64,000 bases of DNA from CAWBYL01 sp963793025. Lineage in GTDB: Bacteria > Actinomycetota > Acidimicrobiia > Acidimicrobiales > Acidimicrobilacustridaceae. Positions within the stretch are counted from its first letter, which is position 1; each line of letters starts with the position of its first letter. The translations under genes were made by a program, and so were the position numbers. The stretch is from the NCBI GenBank assembly GCA_963793025.1, contig CAWBYL010000006.1:186001-250000 (forward strand), in the 5' to 3' direction. Below, piece by piece: positions 31,817 through 41,103 of the stretch. The notes beneath the pieces were generated by a model. It saw only the letters and a program-made list of their open reading frames with translations, was not told the DNA's origin and did no database searches.

Positions 31817-31880
31817 GTGCATCGGCGATGCCGACGCGTTCCCTCCGAAGAGGGCCCACCTCCCCGTGAGGGGGCGGCGG

Positions 31881-31958
31881 TGGCGGTCCCGACGGGATTT
31901 GAACCCGCGACCTCCGGCTTGACAGGCCGGCGTGCACTCCAAACTGCACCACGGGACC
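31881..31958 (-). tRNA. tRNA-Asp (GTC)
   Basis: Minus-strand cloverleaf with acceptor GGTCCCG/CGGGACC, anticodon loop CTGTCAA (anticodon GTC), T-arm CGGGTTCAAATCCCG and discriminator G followed by an encoded CCA. Middle gene of the operon. Confidence 0.95.
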
Positions 31959-31967
31959 AGAACTGCG

Positions 31968-32040
31968 TACCCCCAACGGGATTCGAACCCGTGTTACCTG
32001 CGTGAAAGGCAGGCGTCCTAGGCCACTGGACGATGGGGGC
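31968..32040 (-). tRNA. tRNA-Glu (TTC)
   Basis: Minus-strand cloverleaf with acceptor GCCCCCA/TGGGGGT (first pair a G-T wobble), anticodon stem CCTGC/GCAGG with loop CTTTCAC (anticodon TTC), T-arm CGGGTTCGAATCCCG. CCA is not encoded. First gene of the operon. Confidence 0.95.
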
Positions 32041-32212
32041 TCTCTTGCCGTGAGGGCTCGGTCACCATAGCAGCAGGCCCTGACCCGTCCGCCAATGGAG
32101 AGGGGTCTACCGTGTCGCCATCGAAACGACGCCCTCCGCTCCGCTCCCGGCGCCACCGAGCCCGGGTGACGGCCCCTCCGAGGGTGCCGATCCCGCCGCC
32201 CCGCGCCTCCCG

Positions 32213-33658
32213 ATGCGCGATCGGCTCATCGCCGTGGTCGTGGTCGCCGTGCTGCTGCTCGCCATCGTCGGTGCCGCGGTGTATCGCACGACCCGCTCCG
32301 ACGGCGGCTCCACCGACACGGCCCAGGGGCCGAGCGGGTCGACCTCGTCCACCGCCCCCATCCCCGACCAGTGGCCGGTCGAGATCCAGCCGCTGGCCGA
32401 GTTCGTGGAGAAGACGAGGGGCGCCCCGTTCGACCATCCCGTGCCCATCGTCTACCTCGACGACGCGGCGTACACCGAAGCCGCCACCGGGCAGGCCAAC
32501 GACCTCACCGACGAGGACCGCCAGGACATCCGGGTCGCCGAAGGCGAGCTGAAGGCCCTCGGGCTGATCGGGGGCGACGTCGACCTGCTCGAGTCGCAGC
32601 TCCAACTGGTCGGGGAGGGCACCCTCGCCTTCTACGACCAGGACACCGACCAGATCACCGTGCTCGGCACCGGCCCTCTCGACGTCGCCCACCGCGTCAC
32701 CCTGGTGCACGAGCTCACCCACGCCTGGCAGGACCAGCAGGCCGACCTCAGCCGCATGGACGACATGGAGAGCCCCGAGTCGAACACCTTCCAGGCCGTG
32801 GTCGAAGGCGACGCCACCCACGTCGAGGACCAGTACGTCGAGTCGCTGTCCAGCTCCGAGCAGGACGACTACTACTCCCAGGCCGCCGACGCCTCCGACA
32901 GCGTCGACCTGGGCGGCGTCCCCGATTCACTCCTTGCCTTCTTCGCCGCCCCCTACGCGCTGGGCGGACCCTTCGCCGCCGTGCTCGACGCCAACGGCGG
33001 GAACACCGAGCTCGACCTCGCCCTGGAGATCCCCCCGCCGGCCGACGCCGACCTGATCGACCCCACCCGCTACATCCAGGGTGTCGAGCCCATCGACGTG
33101 GTCGAGCCCAGCGTGCCCGACGGCGCCGAACGCGTCGACGGCGGCGACTTCGGTGCCGTGTCCTGGTTCTTCACCCTCTCCGAGCGCATCGATCCCCGCC
33201 AGGCCCTCGCCGTGGTCGACGGCTGGGGCGGCGACAACTCCGTCACCTACCGCCAGGACGACCGGATCTGCATCGCCGCCGCCTACCGGGGCACGACCCC
33301 GACGACGACGGCCGAGGCCGCCACCGCCCTCGACGCCTGGGTCGCTGGTTCCCCCGGGCTCCAGGCCACGACCGAGATGGTCGACCAGGCCGTCGTCCTG
33401 CGCTCGTGCGAGCCGGCCAACGGCGAGCCGGTGGCCGCCCCCGCCGGCCAGTCCCGGGTGTCGCTGCAGTACCCGGCGCTGCGGCTCACCCTCGTGGCCC
33501 AGGTGCTCGACCAGGGCGCCCCCCTCGACCAGGCCGTGTGCTTCGGCAACCACGTCGTCGACAACCTCACGCCCGACGAGATGGCCAACCAGGACTCGAT
33601 GAGCAGCGACGAGGCGACCCGTCGCGGCACCGAAGCGTCGCTGGCCTGCTTCAACTGA
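32213..33658 (+). CDS. Predicted membrane-anchored zinc metalloprotease
   Basis: 481 residues from ATG 32213. One N-terminal transmembrane helix (about 5-27), a short Ser/Thr-rich linker, then an extracytoplasmic domain with HELTH at residues 166-170 (VHELTHAWQDQQ) and a downstream EGDATHVED that could supply the third zinc ligand, as in gluzincins. The C-terminal half holds three cysteines and no known domain. It is probably a cell-surface protease; the substrate is unknown and the family is not one I can name. Confidence 0.7.
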   Translation: MRDRLIAVVVVAVLLLAIVGAAVYRTTRSDGGSTDTAQGPSGSTSSTAPIPDQWPVEIQPLAEFVEKTRGAPFDHPVPIVYLDDAAYTEAATGQANDLTDEDRQDIRVAEGELKALGLIGGDVDLLESQLQLVGEGTLAFYDQDTDQITVLGTGPLDVAHRVTLVHELTHAWQDQQADLSRMDDMESPESNTFQAVVEGDATHVEDQYVESLSSSEQDDYYSQAADASDSVDLGGVPDSLLAFFAAPYALGGPFAAVLDANGGNTELDLALEIPPPADADLIDPTRYIQGVEPIDVVEPSVPDGAERVDGGDFGAVSWFFTLSERIDPRQALAVVDGWGGDNSVTYRQDDRICIAAAYRGTTPTTTAEAATALDAWVAGSPGLQATTEMVDQAVVLRSCEPANGEPVAAPAGQSRVSLQYPALRLTLVAQVLDQGAPLDQAVCFGNHVVDNLTPDEMANQDSMSSDEATRRGTEASLACFN

Positions 33659-33694
33659 CGCCGTCGCGGCCGTCGAAGCCGAGGGCGAACGGCA

Positions 33695-34183
33695 CTAGTC
33701 GGCCTCGCCGAGGGTGCGGCTCAGCGCGTCGATGACGGCGTCCTGGAGGCTGCCGAGGAACTCGTACACCGCCCAGGCGGGAACGCGGGGGTCGTCCAGA
33801 TCCATGTCCGGGGGACCGTCCTCGCTCACGTCGAGGACGGTGCCGAGCACCAGGCGGGCGGCGTTGAGGCCCACCATCCACTGGTCGAGCGTCTGGCGAT
33901 CGAGCTCGGTGTCCTCGGCGGTGGCCACGACCCGCTCCAGCACCTCGCGTCGCGACCGCAGGAGGTCGCCGTGGACCATCTCCCGGTACTGGGCGTCGAT
34001 GGCCTGGTCGGTGGCGTGACCGGCCGGGAACAGGCGCCGCAGCGCCGGGTTCTCCTCCTCGTCGAGCACCTCGATGAGGTCCTCGCACACAGCCTTCACG
34101 ACCGAGCGCTCGTCGGCGCCGAGGTTCACGACGAACCGGTCGGGGCCCTTGACCTGGATGGTGCGCCGGAAGGGGAAGACCAC
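33695..34183 (-). CDS. DUF2017 protein
   Basis: 162 residues from a GTG placed one base after the clpS stop. The sequence (QVKGPDRFVVNLGADERSVV, RRLFPAGHATD, WMVGLNAARLVLGTVLDV) is the DUF2017 family, found almost only in actinobacteria and typically next to clpS. That linkage suggests a role with the ClpS/ClpAP adaptor system, but this has not been shown. Confidence 0.85.
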   Translation of the reverse strand: MVFPFRRTIQVKGPDRFVVNLGADERSVVKAVCEDLIEVLDEEENPALRRLFPAGHATDQAIDAQYREMVHGDLLRSRREVLERVVATAEDTELDRQTLDQWMVGLNAARLVLGTVLDVSEDGPPDMDLDDPRVPAWAVYEFLGSLQDAVIDALSRTLGEAD

Positions 34184-34184
34184 G

Positions 34185-34505
34185 TCAGTCCTGCTGCATG
34201 GTGGCCCACAGGCCGTGCTCGTGGAGCCGGAACACGTCGAGCTCGGCCTTCTCCTTGGTGCCGGTCGACACCACCGCCCGACCCTTGTGGTGCACGTCGA
34301 GCATGAGGGACTCGGCCTTCTCCAGGCTGTAGCCGAACAGCTTCTGGAGCACGAGGGTGACGTAGCTCATGAGGTTGATCGGGTCGTTCCACACCAGGAC
34401 CACCCACGGACGCTCGATGTCGACCTCGACGTCCTCGTCGAGGTCCGGTTCCTCGAGCTCGACGCCGGTCTCGCTCGCGACGATGCCCACGCCGACGGCG
34501 GTCAC
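34185..34505 (-). CDS. clpS: ClpS, N-end-rule adaptor of Clp protease
   Basis: ClpS brings N-degron proteins to ClpA/ClpC-ClpP. The GTG at 34505 overlaps the ctaA stop (GTGA) and gives 106 residues: an acidic, flexible N-terminus of about 25 residues, then PWVVLVWNDPINLMSYVTLV, the conserved substrate pocket, and HHKGRAVVSTGTKEKAE. Longer readings enter ctaA. It is in one operon with ctaA and DUF2017. Confidence 0.93.
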   Translation of the reverse strand: MTAVGVGIVASETGVELEEPDLDEDVEVDIERPWVVLVWNDPINLMSYVTLVLQKLFGYSLEKAESLMLDVHHKGRAVVSTGTKEKAELDVFRLHEHGLWATMQQD

Positions 34506-35416
34506 GCCGCCAGCTCCCGTTCGCGGGCCGGCACCTCCGTCGGGTGGGCGGTGAACGACAGGTCGAGCTCGAGCACCGTGATCCACACGAGGGTGCTGCC
34601 GAACACGTGGAGCATCACCAGCCCGGGCGGCACGCCGGTGAAGTACTGGGTGTAGCCGATCGCCCCCTGCAGCACGATCACCCCGACCAGGATCTTCGAC
34701 CACCGGTCGACGATGGCCGGGGCCCCCGTGCGCCGGAGCTCGAACAGGGTCCACACCGACAGCAGGAGGAACACCCACATGGCGCCGCTGTGGATCCGGA
34801 CGACCTCGGTGATCTCGAACGACAACCGTTCGACGTCGGCGTCACCGCCGTGGGGCCCGGTGCCGGTGACGACCGTTCCGCTCAGCACGACCACGGCGGC
34901 GGCGGTGACCAACGCCCACCCCAGTCGGCGGATGCGCAGCGGCACCAGCGGGAGGCCTCGCGACCCGTCGTGACCGGCGCGCCGGTGCAGGACCACGGCG
35001 TTCCATATCAACAACATGGAGAGCACGAAGTGCCCCATGACGATGGGCGGGGTCAGGTCGGTCCGCACCGCGATGCCGCCGAGCACGGCCTTGCCCATCA
35101 CGCCCGCCACCAGGCCGAGGGACCACCAGGTCAGGTCACGCCGGCGGGGCACCCGGGCGAAGGAGCCGAGCACGGCGAGGATCACCGCCACCGACACCAG
35201 GCCGGTGAAGAGCCGGTTCACGAACTCGATGCGGGCATGGGTGTCGCCCATGTCGGCGACGAGGCGGTTCTGCTCGCACGTCGGCCAGTCCGAGCAGCCC
35301 AGCCCGGAGCCGGTGAGGCGGACGGCTGCTCCGGTGACGACGATGACGACCAGGACCAGCAGGGCAAAGAGCGTGATGCGCTGGTAGGCCCGAGGGGAGA
35401 GGCGAGGCAGCCGCAC
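34502..35416 (-). CDS. ctaA: Heme A synthase CtaA
   Basis: CtaA oxidises heme O to heme A for the aa3 oxidase. The GTG at 35416 gives 304 residues with eight predicted transmembrane helices. The conserved first-half motifs are RLTGSGLGCSDWPTCEQ (Cys pair) and IEFVNRL; the second half has IHSGAMW and LHVFGSTLVW with haem-ligand His residues. It is divergent from ctaB, which makes its substrate. The first gene of the ctaA-clpS-DUF2017 operon. Confidence 0.93.
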   Translation of the reverse strand: MRLPRLSPRAYQRITLFALLVLVVIVVTGAAVRLTGSGLGCSDWPTCEQNRLVADMGDTHARIEFVNRLFTGLVSVAVILAVLGSFARVPRRRDLTWWSLGLVAGVMGKAVLGGIAVRTDLTPPIVMGHFVLSMLLIWNAVVLHRRAGHDGSRGLPLVPLRIRRLGWALVTAAAVVVLSGTVVTGTGPHGGDADVERLSFEITEVVRIHSGAMWVFLLLSVWTLFELRRTGAPAIVDRWSKILVGVIVLQGAIGYTQYFTGVPPGLVMLHVFGSTLVWITVLELDLSFTAHPTEVPARERELAA

Positions 35417-35512
35417 GAGGTGGATGGTACGGGAGGGCCCTCCCCACACCCAATCGCCGCCCGCCACATCGGTGGGCCCGCACGCGATTGTCGGGCGCCG
35501 CGGGCCGGGCTC

Positions 35513-35518
35513 TACCAT
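35513..35518 (+). promoter_or_regulatory. -10 box of a leaderless ctaB transcript
   Basis: TACCAT lies 8 bases before ATG 35527. It argues that ctaB starts at that ATG even though the conserved body is in another frame, which implies a small frameshift shortly after the start. Confidence 0.45.
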
Positions 35519-35526
35519 CCCAGGCG

Positions 35527-36422
<896 letters not shown>

Positions 36423-36574
36423 CGGCTGCGCCCTTTACCCCGGTTTTCGATCGGTTCCGTGGCCGTGTGTAGAGTCCATCGCCGTACTGGCGTGCTCCGG
36501 AACGCCAGCTCTCCGTGGTCCAGTCCGGCCTGTGCCGGCCCGAGTGCGGTCGCTCGAACGAGGTCCCAACTGAC

Positions 36575-38146
36575 ATGGCGCTAACCGACACGAGACCCGA
36601 GTCCGAGACCGAGGTCGAGACGCCGTCCAGCACGGCCGTTCCGCTCCCCGTCTCCCTCCTCGGATCCGGTGACCACAAGGCCATCGGCCTCGTGTACGTG
36701 GGCGCCGCCCTCCTGTGGGGAGCAGCCTTCTGGGTCCTCACCGCCCTCGCCGGAGCGCACACCCTCGGCGACGGCAACTTCCTCACGAACGACGGCGCCA
36801 CCACCATGTTCCAGCTCGGCCGCCTCGGCCTGGTGCTGATGGTGATGATCCCGCTCATGCTCGGGCTGGCCACCTACATCGTCCCCCTCCAGGTGGGCGC
36901 CAACACAGTGGCCTTCCCCCGGGCGGCATCGGCCGCGCTGTGGACCTGGTTCCTCTCGGGCGGCGTGCTCGTCGTGGCCAGCGCCATCGACGGCGGCATC
37001 GGCGGCACCCGGGCCGAAGCCGTCGACCTCGGGCTCCTCGCGCTCATCGGGCTCGTGGCCTCACTCCTGCTCGGTTCGGTCTGCGTCGTCACCACGGCCA
37101 TCGCCCTGCGCACCCCGGGCATGAGCCTCGACCGCGTGCCCTTCTTCACCTGGGCCTCCCTCGTGGGCACGTCGATCTGGCTGCTCACCCTCCCGGCCCT
37201 GCTGGCCAACGTGGTGCTCATCTACGTCGACCTCCACTACGGCCGCCCCAGCGACTTCGGCGTGGCCGGCAGCCAGTGGGCCCAGATCTCCTGGCTGGTG
37301 GGCCAGCCCCAGGTGTACACGTTCATGATCCCCGGTCTCGGGATCATCTCCGACGTGGTCGCCACCCTCGTCGGCGTCCGCCAGCCCAACCGGGGTGTCC
37401 TGCTCACCGCCATCGGCGCCTTCGGCGTGCTCAGCATCGGCTCGTTCGCCCAGCCCTACTTCTACCCGGACGCTCCCGACGAGCTGCTCTTCGCCGCCAT
37501 GTCGGTGCTGATCCTCGTGGTCGTGCTGGCCCTGGTGGCCGGGTGGGCCGCCACCATGCTCGCCGGCAAGCCGTCGACCAAGAGCCCGCTCGGCCTGGCA
37601 GTGGTGTCGATGCTGCTGCTCCTGCTCGGCGCCGCCGCCGGTGTCCTGTACGTCATCACCCCGCTCGAACTGCGGGAGACCACCATCTACACCGCCGGCC
37701 AGTTCGCCCTCGTCGCCGCTGCCGTCCTGGCCGCCGGTGTGGCCGGGCTCATGTACTGGGCGCCGAAGATGACCGGCCGCGCGCCGGCCGAGGGCCTGGG
37801 CAAGCTCAACGTGCTGGTGCTCCTCGGCGGCGGCGTCCTCGCCGGCCTCCCGCTCATCGTGCTCGGCTTCGCCACCAAGTACGACGGGCTGGCCGACGCC
37901 GCCGACACCCTCAACGGCATCTCCGTGGCCGGGGACGCCCTCCTCGCCCTCGGCGCCGTCATCACCCTGTTCGCCCTGCTCAGCACCGCCCGCGGCGCCC
38001 GTGTCGAGGACGACGCCTGGGGCACCGGTCAGACCCTCGAGTGGTCGTGTCCGTCACCGCCGCCCACCGGCAACTTCGGCGAACTGCCCGTCATCGTCTC
38101 CGCCGAGCCGTTGCTCGACGCCTCTGAGCCCTCCGAGGAGGCCTGA
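36575..38146 (+). CDS. COX1-like membrane protein lacking all haem and copper ligands
   Basis: 523 residues from ATG 36575, about twelve helices, clearly related to oxidase subunit I encoded downstream (shared blocks DHKxIG, YxxPLQxGAxxVAFPR, GxPxVYxxxxPxxGxxS). Every metal-binding His is replaced. Compared with CtaD: His93 to Gly82 (haem a), His271 of GHPEVY to Gln244, His320/321 to Gln293/Pro294 (CuB), His406/408 to Gln376/Ala378. The Tyr of the PxVY motif (Tyr248) remains. It cannot be a catalytic oxidase, so it is perhaps a structural or assembly partner. The stop overlaps the next gene by one base. Confidence 0.8.
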   Translation: MALTDTRPESETEVETPSSTAVPLPVSLLGSGDHKAIGLVYVGAALLWGAAFWVLTALAGAHTLGDGNFLTNDGATTMFQLGRLGLVLMVMIPLMLGLATYIVPLQVGANTVAFPRAASAALWTWFLSGGVLVVASAIDGGIGGTRAEAVDLGLLALIGLVASLLLGSVCVVTTAIALRTPGMSLDRVPFFTWASLVGTSIWLLTLPALLANVVLIYVDLHYGRPSDFGVAGSQWAQISWLVGQPQVYTFMIPGLGIISDVVATLVGVRQPNRGVLLTAIGAFGVLSIGSFAQPYFYPDAPDELLFAAMSVLILVVVLALVAGWAATMLAGKPSTKSPLGLAVVSMLLLLLGAAAGVLYVITPLELRETTIYTAGQFALVAAAVLAAGVAGLMYWAPKMTGRAPAEGLGKLNVLVLLGGGVLAGLPLIVLGFATKYDGLADAADTLNGISVAGDALLALGAVITLFALLSTARGARVEDDAWGTGQTLEWSCPSPPPTGNFGELPVIVSAEPLLDASEPSEEA

Positions 38147-38742
38147 TGGCCGCCGCCACCCACGCCCTGCCGACGGGTCCGCCGCTGCAGCGCCCCCGTG
38201 TCCTCATGGTCGGCACGGCGTTCGCCGCCGCCGGCACCGTCATGGTGTTCGTCACCCTGATCGGCATCTACCTCACCCAGCGGGCCGACATCATCGCCGC
38301 CGGCGACACGTGGCTCCCCAAGGGCGTGACCATCCCGCTGCAGCAGCCGAACACGATGCTGTTCACGCTGGCCATGTCCGTCGTCACCATGCAGTGGGCC
38401 GTGTCCGCCATCGCCCGTGACGACCGGGTGAACGCCTACCTGGCCTTCGGGGTCACGCTGGTGTTCGGGGCCTCGGTCCTCATCATGACCTCGTACCTCT
38501 ACGGGCTCATGAGCCTCGACATCGACGGCAGCTCCCAGGCCGTCCTCATCTACACGATCACCGGTGCCCACCTCCTCATGGTGGTGGTGGCCATGGTGTT
38601 CGTGGCCCTCATGGCCTTCCGGGCCCTGGCCGGGCAGTACACGTCCCGGCAACACGACGGCATCTCGGCTGCTGCCCTCTTCTGGCACACGATGGTCGCC
38701 GTCTACTTCGTCATCTGGCTCTCCATCTACGTCACCAAGTAG
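38146..38742 (+). CDS. COX3-like membrane protein
   Basis: 198 residues, five predicted transmembrane helices. It resembles oxidase subunit III in the segments NTMLFTLAMSVVTMQWAVSA and TITGAHLLMVVVAMVFVALM, and ends with AALFWHTMVAVYFVIWLSIY like the CtaE C-terminus. Its ATG overlaps the stop of the ligandless COX1-like gene, so the two are surely made together and likely form a complex. It is distinct from the true ctaE at 43.1 kb. Confidence 0.75.
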   Translation: MAAATHALPTGPPLQRPRVLMVGTAFAAAGTVMVFVTLIGIYLTQRADIIAAGDTWLPKGVTIPLQQPNTMLFTLAMSVVTMQWAVSAIARDDRVNAYLAFGVTLVFGASVLIMTSYLYGLMSLDIDGSSQAVLIYTITGAHLLMVVVAMVFVALMAFRALAGQYTSRQHDGISAAALFWHTMVAVYFVIWLSIYVTK

Positions 38743-38748
38743 GCCACC

Positions 38749-39615
38749 ATGCTCCGCTCGCGCATGTTCACCACGGCGTTCCGGTTCTTCGCCGGGTTGG
38801 CCGGCTTCTCGCTCGTGGCCGCCATCGTCGTCGCCTTCACCAGCCAGACCCAGACGCCCGTGGACCGCGTCATCGGGCCTCTGAGCCTCGGCTGGAAGGG
38901 CGGGGTGGGGGATCACCTCGCCTACGCCATGTTCGTGGGCCTGTTCGCCATGTCCGCCGGCCTGGCCGGCGTGCTCATCGCCTTCCGGGACGCCGACCCC
39001 GAGGCTGAGGCGCAGGTCGTCCACGCCGAGAGCGTGCCCCTGACGCGGGCGCCGGTCGGCGACAACTTCCTCCCTGCCATGAGCGGCTTCGCCGTGGTGC
39101 TGGCCATGGTCGGGCTGGCCACCTCCGAGGGCGTGCTCATCTTCGCCGGCCTCGGTCTGCTGGTCTGCGTGGCCTTCGTGTGGACGCTGCGCAACTGGGC
39201 CGAGCGGGCCACCGGTGACCCCACCGTGAACGCCGAGCTCTACCACCGCTTCATCGATCCGCTGCGGACGCCGATCGTCGCCGCCGTGTCCATCGCCGTC
39301 GTGGTGATCGGCCTGTCCCGCCTGCTCCTCGCCGTCTCCAAGACCGGATCGGTCATCATCTTCGGGGCCATCGCCCTCGTCTTCTTCCTGGTGGCCACGC
39401 TGCTCGCCCTCAAGCCCGGTTCCGGGCGGTCGGTGGCCACCGTCCTGGTGGTGATCGGCGCCATCGCCGTCATCGGTGCGGGCATCGCCGGCATCGTCGT
39501 CGGCGAGCGCGACATCGAGCACCACGAGACCGACACCACCGAAGGATCGACGGAGTCCTCCGCGCCGGCCCCGGCGCCCGCGGTCGTCGTCGTCGAGCCG
39601 GCCGCCCAGGCATGA
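38749..39615 (+). CDS. Multi-helix membrane protein of unknown function in the oxidase locus
   Basis: 288 residues, seven or so predicted transmembrane helices, starting 6 bases after the COX3-like gene. The N-terminal part (FRFFAGLAGFSLVAAIVVAF) and a segment GDHLAYAMFVGLFAMSAGLA are unlike any subunit I recognise. The tail is Ala/Pro/Val-rich. Its tight position between the COX3-like gene and ctaC suggests a part in the oxidase complex or its assembly. Confidence 0.65.
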   Translation: MLRSRMFTTAFRFFAGLAGFSLVAAIVVAFTSQTQTPVDRVIGPLSLGWKGGVGDHLAYAMFVGLFAMSAGLAGVLIAFRDADPEAEAQVVHAESVPLTRAPVGDNFLPAMSGFAVVLAMVGLATSEGVLIFAGLGLLVCVAFVWTLRNWAERATGDPTVNAELYHRFIDPLRTPIVAAVSIAVVVIGLSRLLLAVSKTGSVIIFGAIALVFFLVATLLALKPGSGRSVATVLVVIGAIAVIGAGIAGIVVGERDIEHHETDTTEGSTESSAPAPAPAVVVVEPAAQA

Positions 39616-39803
39616 CCGTGGCCCCGCTCGCGCCCGCTCGACGTCACCCCGTCGGATCCGCCGCGCGAATGGCGCGCCTCGTCGGCGGTGGGGGACACTG
39701 CACAGACCTCGAACCCCTTCGCAGCAAGCTCGTCGATGTCGCCTCGCCGGCGTCGGCACGACCGGCCGGAGGCGGCTTCCCCGCCGCCTCCCGAGGAGAG
39801 TAA

Positions 39804-41048
39804 ATGCCCCGCCGTTCCGTCGTTGTGCGCATCTTCCAAGTGGTGTCGCTCGTCGGCGTCACCGTCTTGTTCGCCGTGCTCATCGTCAACGCCTTCATGA
39901 ACGGGGGCAAACCCCTCACCACGCTCGAGCCCGACGGCCCGAGCGCGCAGAGCATCCAGAACCTGGTGCTCCCGGTGTTCGCCGTCGCCGGCGTCGTGTT
40001 CGTCGGCGTGATGGGCGCCGTGATCTTCATCAGCTGGAAGTTCCGGGAGCGTCCCGACTCCGACCCCGACGAGTTCCCCGAGCAGGTCCACGGTCGGACC
40101 GTGCTCGAGATCGGCTGGACGATCCTCCCCGCCCTGATCCTCGCCGCCGTCGCCGTCGGCACCGTGATCACCATCATCGACCTCAACAAGAAGGAGCCGG
40201 ACTCCATCAGCGTGGAGGTCACCGGTCAGCAGTGGTGGTGGCAGTTCAAGTACGACGTCGACAACGACGGCAACTTCGACGGCCCCAACGACATCACCAC
40301 CGCCAGTGAGCTGGTCATCCCCGCCGGGCGGCCCATCGCTCTCACCATCGCCTCCAACGACGTCATCCACTCGTTCTGGATCCCCGGGCTCAACGGCAAG
40401 AAGGACGCCGTCCCCGGCATCACCAGCCCGCTGAAGCTCCAGGCCGACAACCCCGGCATCTTCCGGGGCCAGTGCACCGAGTTCTGCGGTCTCTCCCACG
40501 CCAACATGCGGATGCTCGTCCGGTCGATCAGCACCGACGACTACGCGGCGTGGGTCACGAACCAGCAGAAGGACCACGCCGAGGACCCCACCGATCCGGT
40601 GGCCGCCGAGGGCAAGAAGCTCTGGGTCACGTACTGCTCGCAGTGCCACCTCATCGACGGCGTCAACAACGCCGACCTCGAGAAGACGCCCCCGCCGCTC
40701 GTGTCGGGCGTGGCCCCGGACCTCACCCACCTCATGACCCGCGGCACCTTCGCCGGGTCGATCTTCAACCTGTACGCCACCGTGCAGTCCGCCGACCCGG
40801 GCAACACGCCCGAGTCGCCGGTCGTCGACGATCCGACCGACCGGGCCGCGGCCGGTGATCCCGGCGAAGCGCTGCTCGGCGGTCCGGTGAACACCGACAA
40901 CCTCAACCGGGTCACCCTCGAGGCTTGGCTGCGCAACGCCCCCGCCCTGAAGCCCGCCTACGCCCAGGGCGGTCGGGGCATGCCCAACCTGGGTCTCACC
41001 GAGGACCAGATCGACCTGCTCGTCGCCTACCTCGAGACCCTGAACTAG
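39804..41048 (+). CDS. ctaC: Cytochrome c oxidase subunit II with fused cytochrome c (caa3 type)
   Basis: 414 residues; ATG 39804 with GGAGAG upstream. Two N-terminal membrane helices anchor a cupredoxin domain: GQQWWWQFKYD, HSFWIPG and the CuA site GQCTEFCGLSHANM. The C-terminal domain carries haem-c motif CSQCH, with a Met-bearing GMPNLGLTE near the end as axial ligand region. This fusion defines a caa3 oxidase that takes electrons directly from a membrane donor. No lipobox is seen. Confidence 0.95.
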   Translation: MPRRSVVVRIFQVVSLVGVTVLFAVLIVNAFMNGGKPLTTLEPDGPSAQSIQNLVLPVFAVAGVVFVGVMGAVIFISWKFRERPDSDPDEFPEQVHGRTVLEIGWTILPALILAAVAVGTVITIIDLNKKEPDSISVEVTGQQWWWQFKYDVDNDGNFDGPNDITTASELVIPAGRPIALTIASNDVIHSFWIPGLNGKKDAVPGITSPLKLQADNPGIFRGQCTEFCGLSHANMRMLVRSISTDDYAAWVTNQQKDHAEDPTDPVAAEGKKLWVTYCSQCHLIDGVNNADLEKTPPPLVSGVAPDLTHLMTRGTFAGSIFNLYATVQSADPGNTPESPVVDDPTDRAAAGDPGEALLGGPVNTDNLNRVTLEAWLRNAPALKPAYAQGGRGMPNLGLTEDQIDLLVAYLETLN

Positions 41049-41103
41049 GCCCCGCCCCCCATGACCCCCTTCCTCGTCGCCCTCGCCTTTCCCGGAGCAC
41101 TTC

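Noticed and set aside
39612..39803. 63-codon frame between the unknown membrane gene and ctaC
   Set aside because: It overlaps the previous stop, has no domain and contains the ctaC upstream region; treated as leader sequence.
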